Positions 7,002 through 14,684 of a stretch of DNA of 19,275 nt are shown here, in pieces. Source of the DNA: UBA1146 sp963854815 (lineage in GTDB: Bacteria > Planctomycetota > UBA8108 > UBA1146); the NCBI GenBank assembly GCA_963854815.1, contig CAWLAN010000046.1, positions 1 through 19,275 on the forward strand, given 5' to 3'. A program made the translations under genes and the position numbers. The notes below the pieces were generated by a model, which saw only the letters and a list, made by a program, of their open reading frames with translations, was not told the DNA's origin and did not search any database. Every line of letters begins with the position of its first letter. Positions within the stretch are counted from its first letter, which is position 1.

Positions 7002-8018
7002 CTATGGCGATAGTGCTCCGACGAGCAGGGGAAGGGAAACATCGAGCCGATAGTCGACCGCGGAGTGATCGTCATCGAACTCCTCGTAGACATGAGGAAT
7101 CTTCAGTTTCTCCATCTTCTTCGACAGGATTCTCGATCCGTGATGGAGTCTGAACTGATCACGAAAACCGCAATCGATGAAGATCAACTCGAGGGATCTC
7201 AGTGCCTCGGCATACTCCTCCACCATCTGAACCGGATCGTGCGCCAACCAGCATTGCCATCGCTCTTCGATGATCTCTCCGGTTTCGAGATCGAAGGGGA
7301 GATGATACTCGCCCGGATTTTCGTGGTCCGGATCGTAAAAAGCTGCCATGGCGAGAGTCATCAGGGTCATCACATCACTATCGCGATGTTTGACCTTCGT
7401 ACGAAACTTCTCGAGGAACCGATCGCGTCCACCGTATTTTCGCAGGACATCCAGTGTCGCCGGAAAATCGGGGAGGTAGCCGTAAGGGAAGTACATATCT
7501 CCGCTATGGCAGGCGATCGCCCCCCAGGTGTCGGAATATTTCATGCCATGGACGATGGCCCCGTATCCACCCGATGACTTGCCGAACACGCCACGATGAT
7601 CGCGCGAAGCGAGGGTCTTCCAGCGCCCGTCGACGAAGGGCACCAGTTCCTCGACCAGGTAACGAGCCCAGCGACCCACCGCGGGGGAATCGATGTACTG
7701 GTTTCCGCCCAGAGCAGTGAAACCATCCGGCATCGCCACGATGCAGGCAGCCATCTGACCACTCGAGACGAGACGGTCGAGTCGTTCCGGTAAGTTCTCG
7801 GTGAAGGCTGACCAGCCGGTGTGCTTCAAACCGCTTCCGGTGAATCCGGCGAGGTCGACCAGCAGCGGGTAACGACGGTCTTCATCGGGGGCATATCCGG
7901 GAGGAGTCCAGACAGCGACCTGACGCAGGGGAGAATCCCCTAGCGGGTTCCCTTCGAGCAACTTGGATCGGTGCTCAACCACCTCGACAGTGCCCTGATC
8001 GGAGTCAATTCTGCGCAA
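7002..8018 (-). CDS. Esterase-family alpha/beta hydrolase (enterochelin esterase / esterase D type)
   Basis: 338 residues, no signal peptide, so probably cytoplasmic. The fold matches the putative esterase family that includes enterochelin esterase and S-formylglutathione hydrolase. It opens with 'VAVWTPPGY', then 'RYPLLVDLAGFTGSG', where the second element supplies the oxyanion region. The nucleophile elbow is G146-K-S148-S-G150 ('GVFGKSSGGYGA'), so Ser148 is the likely nucleophile. Asp282 or Asp287 ('FIDCGFRDQF') and His318 ('DDDHSAVDYR') complete a plausible triad. The start is TTG, supported by AAGGAAG 8 bases upstream; no better start is available. It is divergent from the oligoendopeptidase gene with 113 bases between them, so a shared regulatory region is possible. 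The substrate cannot be named from sequence. Confidence 0.85.
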   Translation of the reverse strand: MRRIDSDQGTVEVVEHRSKLLEGNPLGDSPLRQVAVWTPPGYAPDEDRRYPLLVDLAGFTGSGLKHTGWSAFTENLPERLDRLVSSGQMAACIVAMPDGFTALGGNQYIDSPAVGRWARYLVEELVPFVDGRWKTLASRDHRGVFGKSSGGYGAIVHGMKYSDTWGAIACHSGDMYFPYGYLPDFPATLDVLRKYGGRDRFLEKFRTKVKHRDSDVMTLMTLAMAAFYDPDHENPGEYHLPFDLETGEIIEERWQCWLAHDPVQMVEEYAEALRSLELIFIDCGFRDQFRLHHGSRILSKKMEKLKIPHVYEEFDDDHSAVDYRLDVSLPLLVGALSP

Positions 8019-8026
8019 TTCTGACT

Positions 8027-8033
8027 CTTCCTT
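8027..8033 (-). promoter_or_regulatory. Ribosome binding site deciding the TTG start of the esterase
   Basis: On the minus strand AAGGAAG lies 8 bases before the TTG at 8018. This is the reason for accepting a TTG start here. Confidence 0.6.
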
Positions 8034-8131
8034 TCCGCAGGTCTCGGTGATTCCATCTCCTGCAGCGGTTAGAATCTCCCTTCAGAAGGGTGTGGGCAAC
8101 CGTCAAGTTGCTCCCCGTCGAAGGGAATTCG

Positions 8132-9856
8132 ATGACCGAGCAGACTGCCTATCCCCGCCGCTACCTCGAAATGGATTTCAAACCAGTCGAACTCGATTCC
8201 ATCGAGGAGGTCTACAAGGCTCTGCTCGATCGTGAGATCTCCGACCTTGAATCGCTCGAGAGTTGGTGCCGTGACTGGAGTGAAGTCGATTCGACGATTG
8301 CCGAGGAAGGGGCTCGGCGGTTCGTCCAGCACACCTGCTACACGGATGACGCGAAAATCACCGAGAATTACATGGAATGGATCGAGAAGATCCAGCCGTG
8401 CCTCAAGAAAATCAGTTTCGACATGGACCGAAAGTTCATCGCCTCACCGGCCATCGAACAACTTCCGGAGCAAGAATTCGGGATCTGGGTGAAATCGGTG
8501 AAAAACAGTGTCGAACTGTTTCGCGATGAAAATATTCCCCTGCAGACTGAAGAGACCAAACTCGACGCGAAATACGACGAGACGATCGGTGCGATGTCGG
8601 TCGAGTTCGACGGGGAAGCGAGAACCTTGCCCTACATGGGAAGGATCCTGGAAGAGACCGATCGCGACCGCCGCGAGCAGTCCTTCAGGGCCACCTGGGA
8701 TCGAATCCTCGAGGACCAGGACAAGATCGAGGGAATCTTCGACCGCCAGGTCGAACTTCGTCATCAGATGGCGCTGAACGCGGGATTCGATGACTTCCGC
8801 GCGCTTCGCTTCAGGCAACTGGAGCGATTCGACTACGGCCCCGAAGACTGTCTCCAGTTCCACGATTCGATCGAGGCGGTGATCAAGCCTCTGGTCGCCC
8901 AGCGACAGAAGAAACGCAAGGAGATGCTCGGAATCGATATGCTTCGCCCCTGGGATACGGCGGTCGATCCCGAGGGAAGAGCGCCACTTCGCCCTCTCGA
9001 GGGGGGGGTGAACCTGGTCGAAGGCTGCCGTCAGATCTTCGGAAGAGTGCATCCCGATCTGGACCAGATGTTCCAGATTCTCATCGATGGCGACCTGCTC
9101 GATCTGGACTCCCGCGGTGGCAAGGCACCCGGCGGATATCAGTGTACCTACCACGAGATCCGCAAACCCTTCATCTTCATGAATGCCGCCGGCAAGCAAG
9201 GTGATGTGGAAACGCTGCTGCACGAGGGAGGGCACGCCTTCCACTTCATCGAATCACGGGATCTCGAATTGATCGCCAACCGGGGCGCACCCATCGAGTT
9301 CTGCGAGGTCGCTTCGATGGCGATGGAACTGCTCGGGAACCCGTATCTGGATGTCTTTTATGACGATAAATCCCAGATCACCCGGGCACGCATCGAGCAC
9401 CTCGAGGGGATCATCAGCCTCTTCGTCTGGGTGGCGATGATCGACTCCTTCCAGCACTGGATCTACACCAACCCGGGGCACTCGCGAGAGCAGCGAAGAG
9501 CCTCGTGGATCGCCATCATGGATCGGTTCAATACCGGACAGATGGATTGGAGCGGAATCGAGGAGATCCGGGCCCATCGCTGGTTGCGACAGAGCCATCT
9601 TTTCGGAGTGCCGTTCTATTACGTCGAGTACGCGATGGCTCAACTGGGCGCTCTCCAGGTATGGAGAAACCATCGCCAGGACCCGGACAATGCTATCCGG
9701 CTCTACCGTGAAGGATTGTCGCTGGGTAATACACGATCATTGCCCGAACTCTACGAGGCCGCGGGAATTCGATTTGATTTCTCCCGCGATACCCTCGATG
9801 AACTGATCTCGATGGTACGCGAGGAAATCGATACCCTGGAAAATTCTGGTTCTTAA
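8132..9856 (+). CDS. pepF: M3-family oligoendopeptidase F-like metallopeptidase
   Basis: 574 residues from ATG 8132, preceded by AAGGGA at 8121-8126; an upstream in-frame GTG at 8090 lacks such a site. The zinc motif is H364-E-G-G-H368 ('LLHEGGHAFHF'), with the third ligand Glu392 in 'EFCEVASMAMEL', 24 residues on, as in family M3 (thimet/oligopeptidase F). The length matches the family (about 560-610). There is no signal peptide, so it should degrade short peptides in the cytoplasm. The C-terminal helical part carries 'FGVPFYYVEYAMAQLGALQ', typical of M3B enzymes, which position substrate with Tyr and His residues there. It is the first gene of a plus-strand run and is followed by an exported cyclophilin after 28 bases. 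A weak -10-like TAGAAT sits at 8070-8075 in the divergent gap. The family is secure; the exact subgroup is not. Confidence 0.93.
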   Translation: MTEQTAYPRRYLEMDFKPVELDSIEEVYKALLDREISDLESLESWCRDWSEVDSTIAEEGARRFVQHTCYTDDAKITENYMEWIEKIQPCLKKISFDMDRKFIASPAIEQLPEQEFGIWVKSVKNSVELFRDENIPLQTEETKLDAKYDETIGAMSVEFDGEARTLPYMGRILEETDRDRREQSFRATWDRILEDQDKIEGIFDRQVELRHQMALNAGFDDFRALRFRQLERFDYGPEDCLQFHDSIEAVIKPLVAQRQKKRKEMLGIDMLRPWDTAVDPEGRAPLRPLEGGVNLVEGCRQIFGRVHPDLDQMFQILIDGDLLDLDSRGGKAPGGYQCTYHEIRKPFIFMNAAGKQGDVETLLHEGGHAFHFIESRDLELIANRGAPIEFCEVASMAMELLGNPYLDVFYDDKSQITRARIEHLEGIISLFVWVAMIDSFQHWIYTNPGHSREQRRASWIAIMDRFNTGQMDWSGIEEIRAHRWLRQSHLFGVPFYYVEYAMAQLGALQVWRNHRQDPDNAIRLYREGLSLGNTRSLPELYEAAGIRFDFSRDTLDELISMVREEIDTLENSGS

Positions 9857-9872
9857 CAAAATTGCCTTCGAC

Positions 9873-9880
9873 AAGGAGGA
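9873..9880 (+). promoter_or_regulatory. Ribosome binding site deciding the TTG start of the exported cyclophilin
   Basis: AAGGAGGA, an almost ideal Shine-Dalgarno sequence, is spaced 4 bases from TTG 9885. The nearest in-frame ATG (9897) would be 16 bases away. An out-of-frame ATG at 9880 runs only two codons (ATG ATT TGA) and overlaps the real start. Confidence 0.7.
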
Positions 9881-9884
9881 TGAT

Positions 9885-10673
9885 TTGAAAACCGTAATGA
9901 CTCTGAGTCTGTTGTTATTGATGTTGCTGCTCATTCCCGTAGCGGGGATTGCCCTTCCTTCGGGAGATGGAGATGACGCAAAGACTCTCGAAAATGACCC
10001 GGCCATCAAGGAAGTCAAGGAGTACATCACCGAGCAAACCAATGCCGGACGCATCAAAAAAGACACCCCCGGCTGGAAGTCACGTCTTCCCAAATTTCCG
10101 CGAGCCACTTTTCAAGATCAGCACAACTACATCTGGAAGTTGAAGACCAATCACGGCGAGATCGAGGTCGAATTCCTGCCCAAAGTGGCTCCCAACCACG
10201 TTGCCAACTACATCTACCTGACCGAACTGGGATTCTTCGACGGTCTGATCTTCCACAGGGTGATTTCAGGGTTCATGGCCCAGGGTGGCTGCCCTCAGGG
10301 CAGCGGACGGGGTAATCCTGGATACCGTTTCGAGGGTGAGTTCGATGCCCAGGTCAAGCATGACAGCAAGGGTGTGCTGTCGATGGCCAATGCCGGTCCT
10401 GGCACCGATGGGAGCCAGTTCTTCCTCACTTTCGTCCCCACTCCCCATCTCGATGGCAAGCACACCATCTTCGGCCGGGTCCGCTCCGGCCATGCGGCCA
10501 GTTTGGTCACCCTCGCTGCTCTGGAAAAGCTGGGATCACGCTCAGGTCAGACAACCGAGAGAGTGGTCATCGAAAAAGCCTCGCTTTCCGTCGAGATGAA
10601 GCCTTCGCTCGAGATACCTGAAGCGAAGAAGCCTCCGCAAAAGAAGGACTCCGAAAAGAAGGAGAAAAAATGA
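9885..10673 (+). CDS. Exported cyclophilin-type peptidyl-prolyl isomerase
   Basis: 262 residues. The start is TTG with a near-perfect ribosome site. An N-terminal signal peptide (hydrophobic 'LSLLLLMLLLIPVAGIA') predicts export to the periplasm or surface; no lipobox Cys is seen. The cyclophilin domain spans about 83-235: 'TNHGEIEVEF', 'FHRVISGFMAQGG' with catalytic Arg125, 'LSMANAGPGTDGSQFF' and 'HLDGKHTIFGRV'. It catalyses cis-trans isomerisation of prolyl bonds. Two additions stand out: a pre-domain segment (about 40-73) with 'GWKSRLPKFPR', also found in the next gene, and a Lys/Glu-rich tail of about 20 residues ('KKPPQKKDSEKKEKK'). Its stop overlaps the start of the next cyclophilin (ATGA), so translation is probably coupled. 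Tandem export and cytoplasmic versions suggest duplication followed by relocation. Confidence 0.93.
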   Translation: MKTVMTLSLLLLMLLLIPVAGIALPSGDGDDAKTLENDPAIKEVKEYITEQTNAGRIKKDTPGWKSRLPKFPRATFQDQHNYIWKLKTNHGEIEVEFLPKVAPNHVANYIYLTELGFFDGLIFHRVISGFMAQGGCPQGSGRGNPGYRFEGEFDAQVKHDSKGVLSMANAGPGTDGSQFFLTFVPTPHLDGKHTIFGRVRSGHAASLVTLAALEKLGSRSGQTTERVVIEKASLSVEMKPSLEIPEAKKPPQKKDSEKKEKK

Positions 10674-11272
10674 GTAGCAGCAAAGATACCGTAGCCGCGA
10701 TGCGTGGTGCCATCGCCGCTCTCAAGGAAGCCGGTGAAATCGACACCAGTTCCACCGGTTGGAAAAACACCCTACCGAGATTCCCCGAAACCGCAGTTGC
10801 CAAGGATGCGCAAATCTACTGGGTCGTCGAGACGAACCACGGCACCGTCAAGATCAAACTGATGCCGGATGTCGCTCCCAATCATGTGCGCAACACCATG
10901 TACCTGTCCGAGTTGGGGTTCTACGACGATCTCACCTTTCACCGCGTCATCACCGGGTTCATGGCCCAGGGGGGATGCCCCAGTGGCAACGGCATAGGAG
11001 GCCCCGGCTATCACTTCGAGGGAGAGTTCTCCCCCACCGCCCGTCATGACCGTAGGGGGTTGCTGTCGATGGCCAATGCTGGACCCGGTACCGATGGAAG
11101 TCAGTTCTTCATCAGCTTCACTGCAACTTCCCATCTCGATGACAAGCACACCATCTATGGTGAAGTGACCGAGGGCCTACCGGTACTCGAAGAACTGGAG
11201 AAGAGAGGATCCGGAGACGGGATCACGACGGAACCGCTACAGATGATCAAGACGACCATCGAAATCGACTGA
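10670..11272 (+). CDS. Cytoplasmic cyclophilin-type peptidyl-prolyl isomerase, paralogue of the preceding gene
   Basis: 200 residues with no signal peptide, so cytoplasmic. The start overlaps the upstream stop in ATGA, and the site AAGGAG lies 5 bases upstream inside the Lys-rich tail codons of the previous gene. Cyclophilin landmarks are 'TNHGTVKIKL', 'FHRVITGFMAQGG' (catalytic Arg92), 'LSMANAGPGTDGSQFF' and 'HLDDKHTIYGEV'. The N-terminal segment 'GWKNTLPRFPE' (30-40) matches the pre-domain motif of the paralogue, and the preceding helix 'TVAAMRGAIAALKEAGEID' aligns with the equivalent helix there. The last residues 'TTEPLQMIKTTIEID' form the usual closing strand. The next gene begins 12 bases downstream. 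Confidence 0.93.
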   Translation: MSSSKDTVAAMRGAIAALKEAGEIDTSSTGWKNTLPRFPETAVAKDAQIYWVVETNHGTVKIKLMPDVAPNHVRNTMYLSELGFYDDLTFHRVITGFMAQGGCPSGNGIGGPGYHFEGEFSPTARHDRRGLLSMANAGPGTDGSQFFISFTATSHLDDKHTIYGEVTEGLPVLEELEKRGSGDGITTEPLQMIKTTIEID

Positions 11273-11284
11273 TCGACAGAACCG

Positions 11285-12718
11285 ATGAACACTACCTTTC
11301 ATCGTCTGATTCTGTTGGCCGGACTGCTGGGCGTCCTTCTGTTCGGGGGCAGCGCCTCGGCGCAGAAGTACGGCGAGGTCGACAAGGTGGCGCCATCGAT
11401 GGATGCACCGCAGGGGCAGACGTTGGAGTGGACCTCCACCGAGGGGAAGTCGTACTGGTATCGGCTGCCGCGCCAGATCAATCCAAAGAAACCGCCGAAC
11501 CTGGTGTTGATGCTCCACGGCACCGGCTTGACCTGGGGCTGGGCGTTCTGGAACTATCCAATCGCCCGCGGCGGCTTTCGTGGCAACGATATCGTCATCG
11601 CACCGGAAGGGATGACCCCCGGGGGCGGCGACAGTTTCAACTTCATCCAGGGCAAGAGCGATGGCGATCACATCGCCGGGCTCATCCGGCACTTCAAGAG
11701 CAAGTTCCCCATCGACAAGGTCTACGTCTACGGCCACAGCCAGGGGGCGTTCTTCTGCTACTGGTTCGCCGGTGCCTACACCGAGCTGGTCGATGGCATC
11801 GTCGCCCACGCCGGCAACGTGCTGAGCGTCAATCACAACAAACTGGCCAAGGACAAGGTCGCCATCGGCATCCTGCACGGCAAAGCCGACGCGGTGGTCT
11901 CGGTCGAATGCGCCTACCGCACCGAGAAGATCTACAAGCAACAGGGCTACAAGAAGATCAAGTTGACTGTCGTCGAGGGGTTGACCGAACGCTCCGGCCA
12001 CTGGCCGCTGCCAACCCAGGTCGCCGAGATGTTCGACTGGCTCGACCAGGTCAACGCCGACAGCCCACAACTGGCGATGAGTGTCGCCCTGAGCGAACTG
12101 GCCAAGGGGTCGCCGGATCTGCAGGTCATCGCCTCGTCTGCCAACAAGGCGCGATTTCTCGCCCGGCGCATGAAGGGCGACGAGGGCGAGGCGCTGCGCG
12201 ACAAAATCGACATCGTGGTCGGTTTCCTCGAAGCGGTGCAAGCCGCTCACGCCTTGACCATCGAAGAGTCGCAAAAAGCGAGCAAGTCGGCGAGCAAGGG
12301 ATCCTTCCACCCCTGGATGGCGCACTTCCGCATCGTCAACGCGTCGTTTTCCGAGTCCGCGTCGTGGCGAAAGAACCTCAAGTCGCTGGTGTCGACCTCC
12401 AAGAAGCAGCAACGCGCGGTCGATGCAGCACTTGCAGTGATCTCGAACAAGCTCAACAAGAAGACGCTGCGACAGGCAGTGACCATCCTTCAGAAGTCGA
12501 TGCTCGCCTCCAACGCACAGGAGCTGGAACTGACTTTCAGCCGCATGGCACAGGTTCCGCCGGCGGGAATGAAGGAGGAGGACTTCACCAACTACCGGCA
12601 ACTCAGCGCGACGCGCAGTCCGCTCATCGAGGAGGGACACTCGACGGCAGCAGAGATCACGGCCAGTTCGGCAAGGGATTTCCGTGAAGCGAACCCGGAG
12701 TTGTTCCCTGACGAGTAA
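11285..12718 (+). CDS. Exported alpha/beta hydrolase (polyhydroxybutyrate-depolymerase-like) with extra helical C-terminal domain
   Basis: 477 residues. The signal peptide ('LILLAGLLGVLLFGGSASA', predicted cleavage before Gln) indicates export. The hydrolase domain (about 45-255) has an oxyanion motif 'MLHGTG', nucleophile elbow G150-H-S152-Q-G154 ('YVYGHSQGAFF'), acid Asp202 in 'LHGKADAVV' and His239 in 'ERSGHWPLP'. Ser152-Asp202-His239 is therefore a complete triad. This order fits the LpqC/PHB-depolymerase group of extracellular esterases, though feruloyl or acetyl-xylan esterase activity is equally possible. Residues about 256-477 form a charged, mostly helical region with no motif I recognise, which is unusual for such small esterases. 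It is 12 bases downstream of the cyclophilin and 30 bases upstream of a sulfatase, so it is probably co-transcribed. Confidence 0.87.
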   Translation: MNTTFHRLILLAGLLGVLLFGGSASAQKYGEVDKVAPSMDAPQGQTLEWTSTEGKSYWYRLPRQINPKKPPNLVLMLHGTGLTWGWAFWNYPIARGGFRGNDIVIAPEGMTPGGGDSFNFIQGKSDGDHIAGLIRHFKSKFPIDKVYVYGHSQGAFFCYWFAGAYTELVDGIVAHAGNVLSVNHNKLAKDKVAIGILHGKADAVVSVECAYRTEKIYKQQGYKKIKLTVVEGLTERSGHWPLPTQVAEMFDWLDQVNADSPQLAMSVALSELAKGSPDLQVIASSANKARFLARRMKGDEGEALRDKIDIVVGFLEAVQAAHALTIEESQKASKSASKGSFHPWMAHFRIVNASFSESASWRKNLKSLVSTSKKQQRAVDAALAVISNKLNKKTLRQAVTILQKSMLASNAQELELTFSRMAQVPPAGMKEEDFTNYRQLSATRSPLIEEGHSTAAEITASSARDFREANPELFPDE

Positions 12719-12748
12719 CTCTATTTCCAGATCGGAGTGAGTGGTTCC

Positions 12749-14326
12749 ATGCAGTGGCGACATGTATTTGCGATCGGTGTGATCATTGCGGCAGTTGCCA
12801 TCGTGGGATCCGCTTCTCCTGACCCCTGCCGAGATTACACCGGACCGGGTGCCCCCCTGCCGAATATCCTCTTCATCCTGGCCGACGATCTCGGCTATGG
12901 AGATGTCGGTTGCTATAACCCCGAATCGAGAGTTCCCACTCCGCACCTCGACCAGTTCGCCAGCGAGGGGATGAGATTCACCGACGCCCACAGTCCTTCG
13001 ACCGTCTGTACACCGACGCGCTACAGCCTGCTGACCGGACGTATGGAGTTTCGTACCGGTTTCCGGGGCGTCTTTTCCGGTGTCGGAGGTCCGTGCCTCA
13101 TCGAGAAGGAGCGTCTGACACTGCCGCAGATGCTGCGCGACCGCGGCTATACCACCGCCTGTTTCGGCAAGTGGCACATCGGAATGACGTTCTTCGATGA
13201 GGACGGCAAGCACATCAAAGTCGGTGGGATCAAGGGGGTCGAGCAGATCGACTACTCGCGAGCGATTCCCGATGCGCCGATCCATCGTGGCTTTGACCAC
13301 TTCTACGGAACGGCATGTTGCCCCACCACCGACTGGCTGTATGCCTATATCGATGGCGACCGGATCCCCGTCCCCCCGACAAAACTGCTCGACAAGAGCA
13401 AACTACCGAAGCACCCCTACGGCAACGATTGCCGCCGCGGCAAGGTCGCGGACAACTTCGACCACGAACAGGTCGACCTGGTGTTTCTCGACAAGAGCAA
13501 GGAGTTCCTCGAACAGCATGTCAAGGAGAGCCCCGACAAGCCGTTCTTTCTCTATCACTCGATGCAGGCGGTCCATCTGCCGTCCTTTGCCGCCGACCGG
13601 TTCAAGGGCAAGACCGAGGCGGGACCACACGGTGACTTCATCTTCGAGATGGATTTTGTCGTCGGAGAACTTCTGAAGACTCTCGAACGTCTCGGTATCG
13701 CCGACAACACCCTGGTGATGTTCGCCAGCGACAACGGGCCGGAAGTTCCGACGGTGCTCGACATGAGAAAAACACACCAGCACGACGGTGCCAGACCGTG
13801 GCGCGGCGTCAAGCGCGACCAGTGGGAGGGTGGCCACCGCACGCCGTTCATCGTCCGCTGGCCCGGCAAGGTCGAGGCCGGCACAACGAGCGATCAACTG
13901 ACGAGCCTGACCGATGTGATGGCCACCTGTGCGGCGATCGCCGGTGCCAGGTTGCCGGTCGATGCGGCCGAGGACAGTTACAACATGCTGCCGGTATTGC
14001 TCGGTGACCAGGGCGACAAGCCGGTTCGGCGCTACCTGTTGCAGCAGACGATGTCGTTGGCGATGTCGATTCGCGATGGCCAGTGGAAGTACCTCGATCA
14101 CAAGGGCTCCGGCGGCAACAACTACCAGCGAGACGGCTCCTGGGGCATGAAACCCTACGCACTGGAAGACACCGATCCCGATGCCCCCGGCCAGCTGTAC
14201 GATCTCGAGACTGACCCCGGTGAGACGAACAACCTGTACAGCAAGCATCCCGAGATGGTGAAGGAACTAAAAGCCCAGCTGGAAGTTTTCCGAAAAAGCG
14301 GACGAAGTGCTCCATTGCGGCGATAA
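12749..14326 (+). CDS. Exported sulfatase, Cys-type formylglycine-dependent
   Basis: 525 residues from ATG 12749; GTG 12737 is an alternative start four codons upstream. The signal peptide is 'FAIGVIIAAVAIVGSAS'. The type I sulfatase signature C87-T-P-T-R91 followed by 'YSLLTGR' places the Cys that is converted to formylglycine. Other active-site elements are metal ligands D46-D47 ('LADDLGYGD') and D328-N329 ('ASDNGP'), K141 and H143 in 'FGKWHIG', and 'KRDQWEGGHRTPFIVRWPG'. The C-terminus has the usual 'LYDLETDPGETNNL'. It should hydrolyse sulfate esters outside the cytoplasm and needs a formylglycine-generating enzyme, not in this window. Multiple exported sulfatases are typical of planctomycetes that feed on sulfated algal polymers. 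The substrate is not predictable here. It follows an exported esterase closely. Confidence 0.95.
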   Translation: MQWRHVFAIGVIIAAVAIVGSASPDPCRDYTGPGAPLPNILFILADDLGYGDVGCYNPESRVPTPHLDQFASEGMRFTDAHSPSTVCTPTRYSLLTGRMEFRTGFRGVFSGVGGPCLIEKERLTLPQMLRDRGYTTACFGKWHIGMTFFDEDGKHIKVGGIKGVEQIDYSRAIPDAPIHRGFDHFYGTACCPTTDWLYAYIDGDRIPVPPTKLLDKSKLPKHPYGNDCRRGKVADNFDHEQVDLVFLDKSKEFLEQHVKESPDKPFFLYHSMQAVHLPSFAADRFKGKTEAGPHGDFIFEMDFVVGELLKTLERLGIADNTLVMFASDNGPEVPTVLDMRKTHQHDGARPWRGVKRDQWEGGHRTPFIVRWPGKVEAGTTSDQLTSLTDVMATCAAIAGARLPVDAAEDSYNMLPVLLGDQGDKPVRRYLLQQTMSLAMSIRDGQWKYLDHKGSGGNNYQRDGSWGMKPYALEDTDPDAPGQLYDLETDPGETNNLYSKHPEMVKELKAQLEVFRKSGRSAPLRR

Positions 14327-14357
14327 CCATCGAACAAACTTCTGAAAGAGGTGTGAA

Positions 14358-14549
14358 ATGGGCGGTTTATTAGATCTAGGTGCAATTGGGATCATCATCT
14401 TCTGGGTCTTGTTATTCGTGCTAACAATTCTTCTTCCCTTTTCGGCATATGCTGCTCAGAAATGGGCCTGGAGAACCTACAGAGAAACGAAGAAAATTAA
14501 CGAAAAGCTCAATGAGATTTTAAGCGTCGCGCAAAAGATGTCAGGGTGA
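14358..14549 (+). CDS. Small single-pass membrane protein
   Basis: 63 residues. AGAGGTG lies 5 bases before the ATG, supporting translation. Residues about 5-32 ('LGAIGIIIFWVLLFVLTILL') form one transmembrane helix, followed by a basic, amphipathic helix ('WAWRTYRETKKINEKLNEIL') likely on the cytoplasmic side by the positive-inside rule. I recognise no family. Its DNA is visibly richer in A and T than the flanking genes, suggesting different origin or weak codon selection. It is 31 bases after the sulfatase stop, so it may be read from the same transcript. Possible roles include a regulator of a membrane complex or a toxin-like peptide; neither can be shown. Confidence 0.72.
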   Translation: MGGLLDLGAIGIIIFWVLLFVLTILLPFSAYAAQKWAWRTYRETKKINEKLNEILSVAQKMSG

Positions 14550-14573
14550 TAGCGCGCACCGATTCTTCGAACT

Positions 14574-14659
14574 TCCAGACGTCCGAATACTCGATCCTGA
14601 CGATGAACAAGGAGCTGAAGGCGAAGCGATAAACCGAGCGCCTGAGTTCGGACGTTGGA
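14574..14659 (+). repeat. Imperfect long inverted repeat in the gap before the helix-hairpin-helix gene
   Basis: The left arm TCCAGACGTCCGAA (14574-14587) and right arm TTCGGACGTTGGA (14647-14659) pair over 13 bp with a single bulged G; the inner 9 bp are perfect. The enclosed segment is about 59 bases. The right arm ends in GTTGGAT, which fits the GTTRRRY core of integron attC sites, but the left arm lacks an exact RYYYAAC. Confidence 0.55.
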
Positions 14660-14684
14660 TCGACATCGAAGCGGGCACCAATCG

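Noticed and set aside
8070..8075. TAGAAT as a promoter for the oligoendopeptidase gene
   Set aside because: The -10 is good but no acceptable -35 occurs at 16-18 bases and there is no extended -10, so it was not listed as a feature.
11428..12687. A 419-codon open frame on the plus strand overlapping the hydrolase gene in another frame
   Set aside because: It is extremely Arg/Gly/Gln-rich, has no motif, and lies wholly inside a well-supported gene.
11237..13300. A 687-codon open frame on the minus strand across the hydrolase and sulfatase genes
   Set aside because: The plus-strand genes here have complete catalytic motifs and signal peptides. The antisense frame has low-complexity, Arg/Leu/Val/Asp-rich wording with no family pattern and is explained by codon bias in GC-rich DNA.
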